64,000 nt of DNA from contig CM038229.1 of the NCBI GenBank assembly GCA_021442155.1, positions 68,964,443 through 69,028,442 of the forward strand, in the 5' to 3' direction. Shown piece after piece: positions 1 to 14,228 of the stretch (the stretch's first letter is position 1; every line of letters starts with the position of its first letter). The notes beneath the pieces were generated by a model, which saw only the letters and a program-made list of their open reading frames with translations, ran no database searches and was not told where the DNA came from. This DNA is from Cymbidium sinense. Taxonomy: Eukaryota > Streptophyta > Magnoliopsida > Asparagales > Orchidaceae. The position numbers were made by a program, and so were the translations under genes.

Positions 1-3000
1 TACCTTGAATTGGGTAAAACCAAGTCAACTTGGTCTTTTGACCAAGTCAACCTTTAGCCTAAATGAAACCCAAACTAGCCAAAGCCCACCATATACCAAA
101 TTGATTGTAACCATTAATTCAAACCAACTCATAATTAATGATTGAACATGACCAAACCCTTAATTAAGCCAAACCAAGTCCAATTGACAATTTGACCTAA
201 GTTGACCCAAATTGGCCTAAAAAACCAAAATATGTCAAATCATAATTTAACCCAAATTGATTGTAACTAATGGCTCAAGTTCATTCCAAATCACTTATTG
301 AACTTGACCATAGCTATGATCAAGCTCAATTTTGCCAATTAATTAACTTAACCCAACCTATCCCAAATTGATCTAAAAGGTCAAATTGGCCAAAATCCAA
401 ATTAAACCAAGACAAAGCCTACAATCAATTTTAATTGACCAATTGAACATGAACCAACACCTAACCCAACCTAATTTGGTTAAATTGATCAAATTGGTCA
501 ACTTAGCCCATTTGACCTATTTGAATCTAAATGAGACAAAATCAAACCTATGCTGAATCAATCAAAACTACTTGAACCAAAACTCTTCAAAACATCAATT
601 GAACATAACCCAAGCCTTGGTTTGACCCAATTTGACCAATTCATCAACCCAACCCAACTTTAACCCAAATGAGGCCAAACTAACCTATGGGATCCTAGGA
701 GCTGGCCAAACCTGACCCAAACCAGTCCTAGATCACACCCAAACAACCCAAATTCAAGTGGGACCCAATCCAAGGGGATTAACCATTGGAGCAAAACCCC
801 CACACATTGGATTCTTTCCATAAAAAGCAAAGTTCACTCTCCCATCACTTGGGCAGCCATCCATGTGCCAAATGGGTGTGCTTCCTTTTCAACCAGCAAG
901 CATAGGATCGCCATGGACCAACTAAACCCAACTCTTCCTCTTCCTTCATACTCGAGCACCCAAAGGTTCAATCCAACCCAATCTCCCCCATATCTTGCCT
1001 TGAGCTCCCTACCACTTCCTCCAACCCTAGCATGCCAAGTTGACCACCCTCCACTCGATGGCAGCAAATCGGCAGAAATTTAGGGATAGATCCCGTCAAT
1101 CCATCAAGTGAAATTGAGGGGTATACCCCCTCAATTCGAGTGGAAAATGACACCATTCATACTCTCTGAGTTCCTTGAGTGATTTTGAAATCCCTCTGAG
1201 TGTTTTCAAGCCTCCCTCGATCAGAATTTCTCTCTCCCATGCGAAACCAAAATAGGGGAGGGTGCTTCCGATTCATACTTCTTCTCCACTCCATCAAACC
1301 TCAATTAAACTCACACACACCATCACCATGCCTCGTCGAGCAATATCAAATCATTTTTAAAGCTTCCAAATTGGAAGACATAGTTCGATCAAGACCGAAT
1401 GCTCAAAGAGAGGAGTTTGGTCAATAGAAAAAACCACCTCAAATCAAAGCTTGTGTGGCTCAACAATGCTTCATTTCTACCAAACAAAGCTACCTCGGTC
1501 GATCCCAATGCCGGACATTAACTCCAGTGAGATAATTTCTCAAAATCGATCCTTGTATGAAAATGTGTTGGAGCATTATGAAGGAAACTTGCATTTGAAC
1601 CCATCCTATCCATTAGATCCTTGTGGATCCTTCACGCGAAGGTGTGGGTTGAGTTTGAAGTGGATCTGAGCTCAGGTGAGCTCATATTGAGTGATCCATG
1701 GCAGGCGGGCTCCATCGTTCATCACTCATAGGAAGATGGTTCATGGGTCATCCATTATGTGTGATTAGAATGGATGGTCATGATCAAATTATGCATAAAT
1801 CCTTTTATTTTTCTTTCAAAATTGATGATCCAATTGTGGACGTCCGATCTTAGATCGGACGGTCCATGGGAAAGCGCATCTACTGCAATCCGAGTCAGCA
1901 TCCCGATGTAACAACTTAAATAGCTTATCCCATCATGTCACATGGAAAGTGTGCCACATCAGCACATCGCATCAACAGGCACGTGGCACCGACAGAATTA
2001 GGGCTTTAATTAGGTTAATTAATCCTATTTTTTAAGCCTGAAACTTCCAAAATTCATAACTTATCATAGAAAAATATAAAAAATATAAATGAGGGCTTGT
2101 TTTAAACATATTTCAGAGAGTAATTCATTATAATTATTATTAATTAAATTTGAATAGTAATTTTTGCTTACTTAAGACTTAATTAAAAATATAATTAGTC
2201 TAATTACTTTTTGATTAATTGTCCAATTAATTTTAAACTTTTTAGAGATATTTAGGGGGATGACCTCTGTCTCCCCTATTTTTCTTAGAATTTATTGGAT
2301 AGCTAATTAGGAAGATCAATATATTAAGCCTTAATTACTCTCCTACCTTAATTAATGATAATTAAGCAAATATCTAGTTGATTAATTAATTAATTAAGCT
2401 TATTTCCATCTGTTAATCGTGAAAAATCTTAGGGAAATGGTTTGGGTTTACTCCTTATGACCATTTCATTAAGCCTTTTCATTTGTTTCAAATTAATTAA
2501 AGCTTAAGTAATTAGTTAGCCACTTGATTAATCAATTAAAAGAAAATGGAATCTAATTATTTCAGAGCCTAATTGATTATTTGAAATGACTTAGGGATTG
2601 GGATTAAGGCCTCTTCTTTGATCTCTTTTCTTAAGTTAATTTCATTATCCTAATTAAGAGATATAATCAAAGGATTTAATTAATCAATTAAGGGCTTAAT
2701 TAAATTAATTTAAAATCTAATTCATTCTTAAATTTGATTAATCAACCTTGGTTAGTTCTTTTGATGTTCAATAGTCTAAAGAAATTTAATGAAATTATGA
2801 TTAGCTTACATGTGTGAGAAAATCATAAAAGTAATTAATTAAATCCCTTAAGCCTAATTAACTATTAATCATGAGCTAATTTCATTAGACCCCTTTCACT
2901 CTTTAGGAGCATTGTTAATTTACTTTCCATGTTGTTGCATATCATGTTGGCTCATTATTAATTAGTTAATTAACTTAAGGTGATATATGTAAGGGTTTAA

Positions 3001-6000
3001 TTAATTGATTTAATTCATACCTCAACCTAATTAAGCCATAAAATCAGTTTAATTACATTTAATTAAATCAAATTAACTCACACATGGAAAATGGGATTAA
3101 GATTAGCAAACCTCTTTCAAATCCCTTAAATCAAATCGATCATGAAATCAAAATGGCTTTAAGAAATTTTTTAAATAGTTTAATTAGTTGGATTGAATGA
3201 AATTACATGCTTGTGTTACTTTATTTCTTTCCAATCATGTTAATGTTGTATGTCACTTGATTCATGCATTCATTTCTTTCAAAATTAATTAAATAAAAAA
3301 TGATTTCCTTTATGTCAAATTGCATGTGTTGACTTAATTAAAAATATGTGTGGCCATTATCACTATTAAATCTCAAATGTATTTTCAAAAACTTGTTAAT
3401 GAATAATATGATATATTGTGACTTTAGTTATGTATACATAGGAGGTGCATGTGAATATAAGCTTAGTGCATGAAGTGCAGTCTCTTTCTTACATTCATAT
3501 GTTGATTTGTATAAGTTTGAATGTTAATGGATATATTAGTCTGGACATTCCGAGGATGCACGGCTTTAAGTAGCTCCAAGGAGGTTCTTACATCACTCCC
3601 CTAGTATAGAATAATGGTGACGTACCTGTTTGATTTCATTCTTAAGCATCTTAACATTAGAATTTAGATAGACTTTAATTCATTTACACAAATAAAAATA
3701 ATTAAATAAAACTCTACTTTTGCATGGTTTCCTATTCTTATAGTTACTTATACATCCATATGTATTTAAGAATAGCGGGTATATTAGTCTAGACATTCTG
3801 AGGACGCGTGGATTTAAGTAGCCCCAAGGAGGTTCCTGCCTCACTCCCCTAGTGCGGAATAATGGCGACATACTTGCTTAAAACTTTCATACATTTGAAT
3901 GTGTAGTTAGCTAATAAATGAAAATCCCCTATTTTTCTATTAAAAAGACATACATTCATATCTTTTTCAAGTGGTTGGATTGATTATCAAATAATTTAAA
4001 GTTATTTTTTTATGATTTTGTATAAAAATTTAGATAGAGCTTTAAATTAATATGACAAAATAATCTAATCAAATGAAACATCAATTCCAAGTACATTTGC
4101 TTATATTCATCATTTAAGTGTGCTAAGATTTAAATTGCATGTATATGTATCTTTAGGACTTAATCATAAGCATACTATATATATGATGGAAGGAAATGAA
4201 CAAAGATATGTTATATGATAGTTATTAATTTCAATTAATCTTAAGTTGTCTTTATTATTGAATGAGATTATTTAAAGTAAACCTAAACTTAGGATTAATT
4301 TGAAATATGTGATAAGCCATTCATTAAATGGAATTGATTAATTAATTTGCTTTAAATGTGACTTAAGGTAGGGATGAAAGAGAGTGATCTTCTCTTCCCT
4401 TCTCTTTATAATATTTTGTTACTAAGTGTAGGTCAAATGAAATAAAAGAAAACATTAAGTAAAATTCACAAATCCATTTAACAATTTAAAGTGAAATCAC
4501 CCTTTATAATTAAATGTATTTCACACTTAGAAAATTGCAACAAAGCCTACTTAGGATATGTCACACAAGCCTTAATACACACACCTTAGATTAAGTCACT
4601 ATTTCTAGCTTTATATTATTGCGGCGCATGGTTTGATGTATGCTTATTTTGTGATATAGTATTGTAGACTGGATGTTAGGGTGTATATTTTGTAGACTGG
4701 ATGTTAGACCTCACTTAGTATAATCATGTTTTTTGCAGGAGATTGTGCTTAAGGGGTGCTCAAAATAAATATAAATGCTCCCTTTTGCAATTTGCTTAAC
4801 CCCTAAGCACAATCTAAATTAGGATGGGTGGACATGGTTACCCATGTGTAGGGTGCTAAGTCCAAATTATTCATATAACTGCTTGGGTTATATGGTGTGT
4901 TTAGCTAACACTTATTTTGTAATTGCAGTTAGATTTACTTTCCCATTTTCATATAATTTTGTATTAAAAATTTGGATAAGTGTTATGGGATTAAGGATGA
5001 AAATTGGCCAGAAGGTTTAAACCTAGGGTGCCATGTGATGCCTAGAAGCCTATCGAATCAAATAAAGTGAATCAAATAAGGAAATGAAGGGAGCATGAAG
5101 ACTTGAAGACCCCTCATAACACTTATCATTTATAACTTGTAATTATTCTTTTATAAACTGTGTTGTATAAAGGTAGAGCTCGGCTACCTATTTTTCTTTT
5201 CGGGTTGTATGGCGATACTCGACATCACCAGCCTATCATTCTTTTACATTGAGTTTATTAATTGTTTGATGATTTGTTTATATTGTGCAATAGAAATGGC
5301 ATGTATTTTCTTAGTTTCTTCATATATGATGATTTAATGTGTCTTAGATCCAATTAGGCTCTTAGGAAAAAAATTAATCTTTCTACCCAACTACAACTCA
5401 TAACTAATTTTTCAAATAACTCATAACCTCATTTAAAGCCAAGACATTAAATCAAGATAATTAAAAGATTTAGTAACCCCTTAGTTGAATGTTGTATGTT
5501 TCATATAATGCATATCATCTTATTTCATTCTTGCTAAGAGAGGGTTTACATCCTTGCACGAAAGGGGAAGACTTGACCTTTGAGGGTCTCTCTTGTGATG
5601 GAAAACACCTCTTTCTCTCTGATTTAGCCAATAATCCCTATTTCATCATGCATTTAGACATATAAAATATTATAGCTTTTGTTAAAATGAAGAGTACAAA
5701 ATCAAATAAAATTTAATGAATTTTGCATTAGACTAAGTCATTATTCATACCACTCATGCTCTAGTCTCTTAGGGAGTGAGTTTAAGGATCTTAGTTTCTT
5801 TCTAAATGATAAAAATCTAACCATCTTGCAAAATATATGACTTGCCCACATGGTTTTTAAATGTAGGAGGAGTAAGTTGGCTGCCACTCTAGTCAGTTAT
5901 AAGTCTAGTAGTCGGGTGATTTACCCTCTCTCGTGGAGGTAAACAATATACCCATTTTTTGCCATAGATTTAGGGTGTGCTTTGGCCCTCGCTAAAGCTC

Positions 6001-6670
6001 CCTAGATTTAGAATATGAGGTTATTGTTTCCCCTCGGGCTATAAGCATAAATTCTCACCTCTTAGGCATTTCTATAATCTTATATTGTGGGATTATAAGT
6101 CCTAGTCTTCTAATAAAATTTCAACTCAAATACATAATTTCCTCAACTTCAAACATATAAAGCCCAACCATAAGATAGTTTGGAATGCTCACTAGATTTC
6201 CTAGTATCATGAGCATTCCATACTCATCTCCTTTTGGCTTCGATAATAAGTCTCTCCTTTTGATCTATCCCACTTGATTTTTTAAACATAGTCAATTTAT
6301 TGATAGCCCTATCATTGAAATCTTTGGAGATAACAATTGCCTGCTTTAATCGAGAGTATTCCTAAGGAACTCACATTCCTTAGGATATAATTAACTATGG
6401 GGGCTTGCCCCCATAAGAAACTTTAGAACCCAGTTTAAATAAACCCTGCTTTATTCATCCATGTAAAGTAAGGGAAAAATCTCTGGTATATTTGAAGACC
6501 CATCATGTCATAAGAGTCCTTATTAAGGTGATTAGGTCCATTGTAGGGTAGTAATTTCTATCTTTTGAGATAGTGTACTATTCCTTAATGTCATACCCGA
6601 TCATCTCAATAAGTACACCCTTGGATCTGCGTGGTGTCTCTCCCATTTATATCTAAAAATAAACACCACA
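1..6670 (+). mobile_element. Family-A giant LTR-like repeat, copy 1 (5' end outside window)
   Basis: This non-coding repeat matches 7351 onward in the same orientation for its whole length, with an offset of about 7.35 kb and clear divergence. Shared landmarks are the opening TTGACC-rich stretch, the box that starts near 3530, and the end near aaataaacaccaca at 6657-6670. An inverted copy of its last 500 bp lies at 63530-64000, where it precedes a primer-binding-site-like sequence, so I infer that the repeat is the LTR of a giant Tat/Ogre-like Ty3/gypsy element. No long ORF fits a protein; the short ORFs near 834-1670 look spurious. The middle (2000-5000) is AT-rich and full of TTAATTAA words. 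The LTR reading is inference; the repeat itself is seen directly. Confidence 0.72.
3530..3873 (+). repeat. Two copies of a ~100-bp family-A box (3530-3629, 3776-3873)
   Basis: Each copy runs from 'tattagtctggacattc' through 'ctttaagtag', 'ccaaggagg' and 'tcactcccctag' to 'aatggcgacataC'-type sequence. Copy 2 of the repeat has three versions (10887-10987, 11138-11235, 11408-11507) and the inverted copy has one (14243-14341). The box stays well conserved while the AT-rich sequence between copies drifts. Its function is unknown; it may be an LTR-internal regulatory or structural repeat. Confidence 0.7.
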
Positions 6671-9600
6671 TATTCATAAATATAAATGAAACCCACCCTC
6701 CAATGACCAAAAATAAATCTAACTAAATCAATTCCCTACTTAAGCCCTTTTAACATACAACCTTAAGCTTAGTCAAATTTGCTTCCAAATCACTCAAAAC
6801 TCAAGTGATTTTCTCATGAATCATTTATATCTTCATTTATATTTATAAATATAATTGAAGTATAAATCGAGATAGCCAAAACTAAACCCAAAATTAAACC
6901 AAAATCCAATTTATATCCTTTAAGCTAATTTCTTGGACTTAACCAAAATCCATCCAAATCAAGACAAAAATAATGGAATTTCTCTTGGATCAATCATCCC
7001 TTCAATTATCTAGCCATATATAAATAAAAACAACAATTATTAAACCAAGCTCAAGTCAACTCAAGTCAAGCCCAAGTTAGTCCTTTGAACTTGAAAACTT
7101 CAAATGAACCAAAACTTATAATAGTTCAAATTGATTGCAATTGGATTTATATTTCAATCCTAAGCTCATATATGAGTTCAACTAAACTTGAATCAAGCCA
7201 AAAATAAATCAATTGACCCGTTTAGGTCCACTTAGCCCAAAGTGGCCTAAAGGACCTTTTTGAGCCAAGTTCTAATTCAACCCAAATTGGATTGAATCAA
7301 GCCCATCCATGTCTCATATGATGATCAACAATCACCCTAGGATGATCAATCACCTTGAATTGGGTCAAACCAAGTCAATATGGTCCTTTGACCAAGTCAA
7401 CCTTTAGCTCAAATGAAACCTAAACTAGCCAAAATTAATCATACACCAAATTGAATGAAACCATTGATTCACACCAACCCATGATCAATGATTGAGCATG
7501 ACTTGACCCTCAATTGAGCCAAACTAAGTCCAATTGGCCATATGACCCAAGTTGACCCAATTTGGCCTAAAAGGCCAAAATGGGTCAAATTGGCTCAAGT
7601 TTATTCCAAATTGACTATTGAACTTGACCAAAGCCATAATTGAGCCCAATTTGACCAATTGGTCAACTTAACCCAACCTAGCCCAAATTGACCTAAAGGA
7701 TTAAATTGGCTAAAATCTAAATTAAATCCAAATTGATTCAAACCAAAGCATACAATCATTTTTAATTAACTAATTGAACATGAACCAACACATAACCCAA
7801 CCCAATTTGGTCAAATTGGTTAACTTAGCCCATTTGACCTATATGAATCTAAGTGAACCAAAATCAAACTTAAGCCAAATTGATTGAAATCACTTAAACC
7901 AAAACTCTTCAAATCATCATATGAACCTAACCCAAGCCTTGGTTTGGCTCAATTTGACCAATTGGTCAACTCAACCCAACATGAAACCATTTGACCAAAT
8001 GAAGTCAAAACCCATAAAACCGACCCATGGGACTTTGGTGGCTGACCAGACCCAACTCAAACTCAACCTAGATCAGCCCAAAATCAACTCAAATCCATTT
8101 GAAGCCAAGCCTAATGAAAATCTTCCACGGATCCACTCCCCCATGTGGGATTTTGCCAAATATGGCAAAGTCCCCCTCCTTTCACCTTGGCAGCGATCCA
8201 ACTTCCAAATGAGGGATCCCTAAGTCTCCTAGCCCACTCTACAAGATGTTAGGACTTGCCATGGACCAAAGGGAGGTGATCCAACTCACATCCCTTATAA
8301 ATTGAAACCCAAAAGATCCAATGAAACCCAATCTCCCCAAATCAAGCTTGGAGCCTCCTGCCACAACTTCTCCCAATCCATGCGAGCCACGTTGACTCGA
8401 TTGAGACCCCTCCGGTACTTTGACGATAGTTGGCTGGCCAAAAAATGGGAAGCCATCCTGTCCATCCAACTCAACAAATTAGAGGGTATATCCCCTCAAT
8501 TCAAATGGGATTTGCATCAATTCACTTTGTGTAAGCTTCCTAACATAAAACCAAACCTCTTTGCAAGTCCTAGAGCAATCCCAAGCCTCCCTCTCTCGGT
8601 ATTGCTCCTCCTCGTGAGAAACTGAAATAAGGCACTCCAATCCCCATCCAAGCTCCCCCAATTCACCGCCAAACTTCAATTACTCTTGCACACACCCTCC
8701 ACGCACATCATCGAAGCCATCCAAGTCTTTTCCCAAGCTTCCAAGCCACCAGAGGAGGGACTTCAATCAGCACATAGCTCCAAAATGATGGAACTTGATC
8801 CACCAAGTGAATAAAGGGAAATTGGCTTATGTGCAACTCAATAGGGCCTCATCTCTACTAGACGAAGCTTCCTCCATCGATCCGGTCGTCGGTCTTGAGC
8901 TCCGGCGAGGTAATTCCTCAAAATCATAGAAATAGAAAATTTTGGTTGGAGCTTTTCAAAGGAAATTTGCATGTGAGTTGATCTTGACTGTTGGATGTGT
9001 TTAAATTCCTTCCCTGATGGTGTGGGTTGATTTTGAAGTTCATCTGAGCTCGGGTGAGTTCGGATCGAATGATCCATGGAAAATGAATACTATCGTTCAT
9101 CGCTCATGGGAAGAAGGATCACAGGCCATCTGTTTCACATGATTGGAACAGACAGCTTTGATTAAATCACGTTAGATCTCCCCTATTTTCTTCCTTTATG
9201 TCACAGGTTTGATCTACATCATCCGATCCGAGATCGAACGACAGAGATCAATATCGCGTTTGCCGCCCATTGACTCAGCACATGGATGTGACAATTTAAA
9301 TAATAAATCCTACGGCGCCACGTGAAAAGCGTGTCGCGTCAGCTCGCCACATGGTGCTGGCAGGATTAGGTTTAATTAAGGTTAAATAATTTATTTTTTA
9401 TGATTGAAACTTTCATAATTCATAACTAATTATAGAAAAATCCAAAAATACAAATAATGGTTCATTTTAAAGGTATTTCAAAGGAGAATTTAATAAAAAT
9501 ATTTTCAACTAGTTTTGAATAGTAAACAGAGCTAAATTAAGGTTTAATTAAAAAATTAATTAGCTTAATTACTCTCTAATCATTTAAGTGATTGATCTCA

Positions 9601-12600
9601 AAATTTTTGAGATTATTTGAGAGGATGACCTCTACCTACTCTAATTTTCTTGGGATTTATTACTTGTTAAATTAGGAGGATTAATTAATTCAGCCCTAAT
9701 TATCTTCTTAACTTAATTAAGGGATAATTAAGCATATGAACAGTAATTAATTAACTATTTGGACTCCCTAATCACTGTTGAAGAGTAAGGGGGCTTAGGG
9801 AATTGGATTTGGGCCTCCCTCCTAATCTTTTCCCTAAGTTCCCTTCTCTTTTCAATCAAAATGCAAATTAATGATTAATTAATTAATTAATGACTTAATT
9901 AGCTAAGTTAAAATTCAAATCACATTAAATCATGCTTGATCAAGTGGGTGGCTTATGGAATTAGGTTGAGACCTCTTTCCCTACCTTTTTCCCTTAAGCC
10001 AATCTCATTTCAAGACAATCAATTAACTTTGATAATTAACTAAAGAGAAATGAATTAATGGATTAATCACCTAATTAATAATTTGATTTCCATTAGTTTA
10101 ATCTTGGGTAGAGCTTTAGGTGTTCAAGAATCTAAAGAGGTTTAATGAAATTATGATTAGCTCACATGTGTGAGAAAATCATGAAAGTAATTAAAAAAGT
10201 CCCTTAAGCTTAATTAAGAAATGATTATGAGCTAATTGCATTACACCCTTTTCACTTCATAGGAGCATTGCTATTTACTTTTCAATGTATTTGCATATTA
10301 TGTTAGCTCATAATCATTTAATCAATCATCTTAAGGTAACATAGGTAAGGGTTTAATTAATTAATTTAATTCATGCTTAACTTAATCAATTCATAAAATC
10401 AATCAAAATTAACTCACACATATGGGGAATGGGATTAGGATTAGCACATATTTCTCACTTCTCTTAAATCAAGTTAAACATACAAACAAAATTGACATTA
10501 AGAAACTTTGGTTTATTTTAAATAAGGTTATTTAATATGATTGTCCTTAAGAATTAGTTGGATTGAATGAAATTACATGCTTGTGTCTCTTTATTTTTTT
10601 TTCCCAATTATATTAAAATATTGTATGCCACTTGATTCATGCATTCATTTCTTCAAAAGTTAATTAAAAATAAATGATTTTCTTTATGTCAAGCTTGCAT
10701 GTGTTAATTCAAATTAATATATGTGTGGCTACTATCATTATTAAATCCAAATCTTCTAAGTAAATGATTACAAATGCCATGAATGCTAATTATAAATACA
10801 TAGGAAATGCAAATGATTATAGCTTAAGTGCATGAAGTAAAATTCCTTTCTTTCATTCATATATTGATTTATGTAAGAAGAATGTTAATGGGTATTTAGT
10901 CTGGACATCCCGGGAATACGAGGCTTTAGCTAGCCCCAAGGAAGTCATTTGATTACCTCACTTCCCTGGTTTAACAATAACACGTACTCCATTTAATTTC
11001 ATTCTTATATATTTCAATATTATAATTTAAATTAGACTTTACTCCATGTGCATAAACCTCTTCAATCAAATAAAAGTATAACTTTTGCATGGTTTTCTCT
11101 CCTTTAAGTATGTATGCATTCATATGTATTTGAGAAAGGCAAATATTTAGTCTTGACATCCCAGGAATATGAGGCTTTAGCTATCCCTAAGGAGGTCATT
11201 TTATTACCTCACTTTCCTAGTTAATAATGGCATGTACTAGCTTATGTCTCTCATTCATGTGTATGTGTACTTAATTATGAAGTCAAAACCCCCTCTTTCT
11301 TTTACCAAAACTCATGCATTTGAAATTGGTGATAGAATTAATTAATCATGTGATTAAAAGCTCTCTTTCTTACATTCATGTATGCAAACTCACATGTGTT
11401 TGAATACAAAGGGTATTTAGTCTGGACATCCCGGGAATACAAGGCTTTAAGTAGCCCTAAAGAGGTCATTTGATTACCTCATTTCTCTGGTAAACAATGA
11501 CACGTACCTTTTTAACTTCATTCCTATGTATTTTTGCATAAGAATCTAGATAGAGCTTTAAATTATTATGATAAAGAATAATTCAATCAAAAGAAAAATA
11601 TAAACCTTAAATGTACATATTTATATTCATCATTTAAGTATGCCAACATATATTGCATGTATATATATGTTTAGGACTTAGTCATATGCATGCTACATAT
11701 GATGGAAAGAAATAAATAAACATGTGTTATGTGATAGTAATTAATTTCAATTAATCTTAAGATGCCTTTCTTATTGAATGAGATTATTTAACTAAACCTA
11801 GTCATTCACTAAAGAGAATTCATTTAATTAATATGCTTTATAAATGACTTAAGGTAGGGATGAAAGAGGATAATCCTCTCTTTTCTTCTCTTTATAACAC
11901 TTAGTTGTTAAGAGTAAGTTAAGTGGAACAAAAGAAAACATTAAGTAAAAATTCTTAAATTAACTAAATCATTTAAAGTGAAATCAACTTCTTATGATTA
12001 AGCACCCTTGCTTACTTTGAAAATTCTAACAAAGCCTAGTTAAGGAATACCACATAAGCCTTGATACATACACTTTAGAATTAAGTCACACTTCTAGCTT
12101 TATGTTAGGGTAGTGCATGGTGTGATGAATGTCATGTTTTATGATGTATTATTTTAGACTAGATGTTAGGGTGTATGCTTCGTAAACTGGATATTAGGTC
12201 GTGATTAGCCTAATCATATTTTTCTCCAAGGGATTATGCTTAACGGGTGTTTAAAAAAATAAATATAAATGCTCTCTTTTGAAGGTTGCTCAACCCCTAA
12301 GCAAAATCCAAATTAAGTTAGGTGGGCTTGGTTACCTATATGCAGGGTGCTAAGTTCAAATTATCGATATAACTGCTTAGGTTGTATGGTATGTTTACCT
12401 AACACTTATTTTATAGGTGTAGTTAGATTTACTTTTCTTATTTTTTTTATGTAATTTTGTATTAGAAATTAGTATTAGTGTTATGGGGGTTAAGGATGAA
12501 TATTGGCCAAAAGGTTTGATCCCGGGGTGCCATGTGATGCCTTGAAGCCTACTAAATCAAAAGAAGCAAACCAAATGAGGAAATGAAGGAGATATGAAGG

Positions 12601-14188
12601 ACGAAGACCCCCATAGCATTTATTCATTTGTAAATTTATAATTATTATTTTATATACCAAGTTGTATAAGGGTAAAGCTTGGCTATCCATTTATCTTTTT
12701 GGGTTGTACGACGATACGCGACCGCACCGGCCTGTTATTCTTTTACCTTAGACTTATAAAGTTGTTTAATATCTTGTTTGCAACTATATAATAGAAATGA
12801 CATGCCTTTTTCTAGTTTCTTTATGAATGGTGATTTAATGTGTGGCCTGGATCTGATTAGGCACTTAAGAAAAAATAAACTTTCTACCCCAACTACAACT
12901 CATAACTAAATTTTCTAAATAACTCATAACCTCACATAAAGCCTAGACATTAAAATAAGATAACTAAAAGATTTAGCAACCCCTTAGCTAAATATTGTAT
13001 GCTTAATATCATGCATCCATATTGTTTCACTCTTACTAAGAGAGAATTCCCATCCTTGCACGATAGGGCAATACTTGACCTTTGAGGGTCTCCTCTATGG
13101 TGAAAAATACCTCTTTTTCTCTAATTTAGCCAATAACTTCATTTCAACATGCATTTAAATATATAAAAAATCATATTACCTTTGTCAAAATAAAGAGTCA
13201 AAAATTAATAAAAAAATTGATAAGATTTGTATTTTACTAAGTCATTATTCATATCACTCATGCTATAGTCTCTTAGGGAGTGGGTTTAAGGAGTTTAATC
13301 TCTTTCTAAATAATAATAAATCAAATATTTTACAAAATCATATGACTAGCCTACATGATTTTAAAGTGTAGGAGGAGTTAGCTGGCTGCCACTCCAAGTG
13401 GTTATAAGTCTAGCAGTTGGGTGGTTTACTCTCTCATGTGGAAGTAAATCATATGCCTACCTTCTCTTAAATTTAGGTCATGGTTTGGCCCTTTCTAAAG
13501 CTCCCTAAATTTAGGATCTGAGGTTGTTATTTTCTTTGGGCTACAAGCATAAATCCTCACCTCTTAGGCATTTCTATAATCTTGTATCGTGGGATTGTAA
13601 GTCCTAGCTTTCTAATAAAATTTTAACTCAATTGAATAATTATCCTCAATTTCAAACATATAAGCCCCAATCATAGGATAGGTTAGAATGCTCAGTAGGT
13701 CTCATAATACTATGAGCATTCCCTACTCGTCCCCTTTGGCTTTGATAATATGTATCTCCTTTTTTATCTATCCCAATTAATTTTTCAAATATTATCAATT
13801 TATTGACAGTCCTATCTTTGGAGACAACAATTGCCTACTTTAATTGAGAGTATTTCTAAGTGATTCACCTCCCTTAGGATGTAATTAATTATGGAGGCTT
13901 ACCACCATAGGAAACTTTAGAACCCGGTTTAATATAAACCTTACTTTATTCATCCATGTAAAGTAGAAAAAAAATCTCTAATATATTCAAGGACCCATCA
14001 TGCCTTAGGAGTCCTTATTAGGCAATTAGGTCCATTATATGGTGGTTATTTCTATCTTTCAAGATAGTGCACCATTCCTTGATGTCATACCTGATAACCT
14101 CAACAAGTACATCCTCAGATCTACGTGGTGTCCCCCATACACATATTCAAAAATAAACACCACACACATCTCAAAAATAAACACCACA
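6671..14188 (+). mobile_element. Family-A giant LTR-like repeat, copy 2 (tandem to copy 1)
   Basis: Second direct copy of the repeat seen at 1-6670. Colinear landmarks include the TTGACC-rich block (7190-8060), three copies of the roughly 100-bp box (10887-11507), and the same 3' end, here with the aaaaataaacaccaca end motif doubled (14149-14165 and 14172-14188). A TATA-like tataaatt stands at about 8295. The first 670 bp (6671-7340) correspond to sequence that for copy 1 lies before the window. The junction with copy 1 shows no internal retrotransposon sequence and no PPT or PBS between the two, so it is not the usual LTR-internal-LTR arrangement. The 100-aa frame at 7921-8223 is low-complexity and I do not call it a gene. 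Confidence 0.72.
10887..11507 (+). repeat. Three copies of the ~100-bp family-A box in copy 2
   Basis: Copies at 10887-10987, 11138-11235 and 11408-11507 share 'tatttagtctggacatccc', a cccggg palindrome in two of them, 'ggctttaa/gc', and 'ttacctcactt'. The period is 250-270 bp. Copy 1 has only two boxes, so the number changed after the copies separated. Confidence 0.7.
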
Positions 14189-14201
14189 TAGCTCTATCAA
14201 A

Positions 14202-14228
14202 ATTCTTATGTTAGAGATACATAAGAAT
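14202..14228. repeat. 10-bp perfect inverted repeat at the copy 2 / copy 3 junction
   Basis: attcttatgt (14202-14211) and acataagaat (14219-14228) are exact reverse complements separated by 7 nt. They sit where the direct family-A copy 2 ends and the inverted copy 3 begins, so they may mark the rearrangement point. Confidence 0.75.

Noticed and set aside
7921..8223. 100-codon + strand frame
   Set aside because: Asn/Pro/Lys-rich translation of the repetitive TTGACC/AACCCAA block, not conserved in the other family-A copy.
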